64,000 bases of DNA from Sporolactobacillus sp. CQH2019. GTDB lineage: Bacteria > Bacillota > Bacilli > Bacillales > Sporolactobacillaceae. This document shows positions 62,861 to 64,000 of the stretch, piece by piece (positions within the stretch are counted from its first letter, which is position 1; each line of letters starts with the position of its first letter). Where the stretch lies: positions 204,861 through 268,860 of the forward strand of contig NZ_JARAJZ010000006.1 in the NCBI RefSeq assembly GCF_028765345.1, in the 5' to 3' direction. The notes under the pieces are model-generated. The model searched no databases, was not told the origin of the DNA, and saw nothing but the letters and a program-made list of their open reading frames with translations. The position numbers were made by a program, and so were the translations under genes.

Positions 62861-64000
62861 GTGAAAAATATACATATTATCGTTGCGACCGGAGTCTGGG
62901 AGCAGGATAAGCTGCGCTACAGGCGGCATCGTCTTGCGGAATTTCTGCAGAATAAACCGGACACAGAGGAAGTGATCTGGCTGTGCCCGTCGCCCCGTCG
63001 GGTTGATCCATCGCCTAAAAGGCTTGTCAACGGAATCAGCCAATGGACGGTTCCGGATTTTCTTCCCCAGAGAGCATGCCGCTTCGGCCGCTATATGGAT
63101 GAATTTTACAGGCGCAGGCTTCGGCCGCTTCTCTCTTATATCCGTGCTCAGGCCGGACAATGCCGTTTTTTTCTGTGGTTCACTTTTCCCGGATTTCCGC
63201 TGCTCGGCGATCTTTTCCCGTGGACACGGGTCATTTATGATTGCAGTGATCTGTGGACGTCGCCGATCGGCGGCCGATCCTCAGCCGCCGCCCGTTTCAG
63301 GCGGCGGGTGATCGCGAAAGCCGAACAGCGGATTATCGACCGGGCTGAAATTATTTTCTGTACATCCGATTATCTGTACCGCCGGATCGTGAGAAAGGTC
63401 GCTGCCGAGAAAATGGCGTGTGTATTTACATTCGAAAACGGTGTCGAGTTCGATCTTTTTTCCGGAAGTGCGCGGGCCGCGAACGTGCTTCCGGAAAATT
63501 TCAGAGGCACGGTGTTCGGATATATCGGAGGGATTAAACCGAAGCTGGATTTCAACCTGATCCGGCAGGCGGCCGAGAAAAAAAGCGACTGGCTTTTTCT
63601 GTTTGTCGGACCCGACGGAACCGGGAGGGCAAATCGTGAATTTCAGCAGCTGCTGATCCAAAAAAACGTATTGTGGACGGGGAGTGTCTCACCTGCGGAT
63701 GTTTCCATGTACATGAATCTTGTGGATGTCGGCATCATGCCGTACAAACCGTCGCCTTATAATGAGGCGGTGTTTCCGCTGAAACTGTTTGAGTTCCTGG
63801 CCGCCGGCAAACCGGCAATCGGCGTTCATCTTCCGTCCACAAAGGAGTATGCTGAGAAAGGGATCTACGCGCATCTGGAGAGCAGCGATCCTGAATTATT
63901 TATTCGTTCCTGCGAACAAATGGCCGCTTTAAAAGACCAAAAGAATGCGGTCGGCAGGCGCCGGGCGCTTGCTAAATCCAGAAACTGGAACGGAATATTC
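62861..64000 (+). CDS. tuaH: GT4-type glycosyltransferase (TuaH-like), 3' truncated by window edge
   Basis: An open frame of 380 codons from GTG 62861 runs to the last base without a stop. GAAGGTG lies 10 nt upstream. The start IHIIVATGVWEQDKLRYRRH, VIWLCPSPRRVDP, RVIYDCSDLWTSP and LFEFLAAGKPAIGVHLP resemble TuaH-type transferases, whose B. subtilis member has about 397 residues, so only a few residues are missing. It follows tuaG by 64 bp and completes a tuaE-F-G-H order. Confidence 0.8.
   Translation, partial: MKNIHIIVATGVWEQDKLRYRRHRLAEFLQNKPDTEEVIWLCPSPRRVDPSPKRLVNGISQWTVPDFLPQRACRFGRYMDEFYRRRLRPLLSYIRAQAGQCRFFLWFTFPGFPLLGDLFPWTRVIYDCSDLWTSPIGGRSSAAARFRRRVIAKAEQRIIDRAEIIFCTSDYLYRRIVRKVAAEKMACVFTFENGVEFDLFSGSARAANVLPENFRGTVFGYIGGIKPKLDFNLIRQAAEKKSDWLFLFVGPDGTGRANREFQQLLIQKNVLWTGSVSPADVSMYMNLVDVGIMPYKPSPYNEAVFPLKLFEFLAAGKPAIGVHLPSTKEYAEKGIYAHLESSDPELFIRSCEQMAALKDQKNAVGRRRALAKSRNWNGIF

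Overview
The window reads as chromosome of a low-to-moderate GC, Gram-positive, aerobic or facultative member of the Bacilli. Purine-rich Shine-Dalgarno sites precede most genes, GTG and TTG starts are common, and there is a complete D-alanyl-teichoic-acid (dlt) operon, a teichuronic-acid-like (tua) cluster, an LCP-family ligase and LytS/YesN-type two-component genes. The combination would suit a spore-forming lactic or soil bacillus such as the Sporolactobacillaceae, but no 16S or marker gene is present and that placement is a guess.

Left part (1-6 kb): the 3' end of a GH130 glycoside phosphorylase, a D-2-hydroxyacid dehydrogenase and an M19 dipeptidase. Then comes about 1.7 kb without credible genes. 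It holds a striking array of 40 GCACCGAA cores spaced mostly 21 bp apart in a five-unit higher-order repeat, followed by a second, 44-bp-period repeat field. A frameshifted hemD-like gene closes the region.

Nucleobase catabolism (6-20 kb): a PucR-type regulator leads a unidirectional cluster coding for a class III aminotransferase, an iron-type alcohol dehydrogenase, an M20 carbamoylase, an NCS1 permease, PreT, PreA, a 75-residue protein and HyuA/HyuB. Together these give a nearly complete reductive pyrimidine route: uracil to dihydrouracil, N-carbamoyl-beta-alanine, beta-alanine, malonate semialdehyde and 3-hydroxypropionate. No classical dihydropyrimidinase is present; the ATP-dependent HyuA/HyuB pair sits where that step is needed. 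This is the most interesting metabolic prediction in the window.

Amide and amine nitrogen (20-36 kb): a decayed EamA transporter, then on the minus strand an amidase, an APC permease, an acetamidase/formamidase and a histidine kinase / response regulator / SSF-like transporter unit. On the plus strand an enhancer-binding protein with CBS and PAS domains precedes a very good sigma-54 promoter, which drives a putrescine aminotransferase gene (patA) followed by an aldehyde dehydrogenase and an APC permease. This is a putrescine-to-GABA module.

Cell envelope (36-64 kb): an LCP protein, a DUF1906-LysM-PG-binding protein, a 1597-residue protein with one GT2 and two tandem TagF-like modules, and the dlt operon in the order dltE-like, dltX, dltA, dltB, dltC, dltD. 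An OmpR-type two-component system lies divergent from it. Next come two GT4 transferases, a flippase, a priming sugar transferase, an epimerase and a block whose order and sizes match tuaE-tuaF-tuaG-tuaH; the last gene runs off the window end. A small third repeat field (about 22-bp period) lies between the two GT4 genes.
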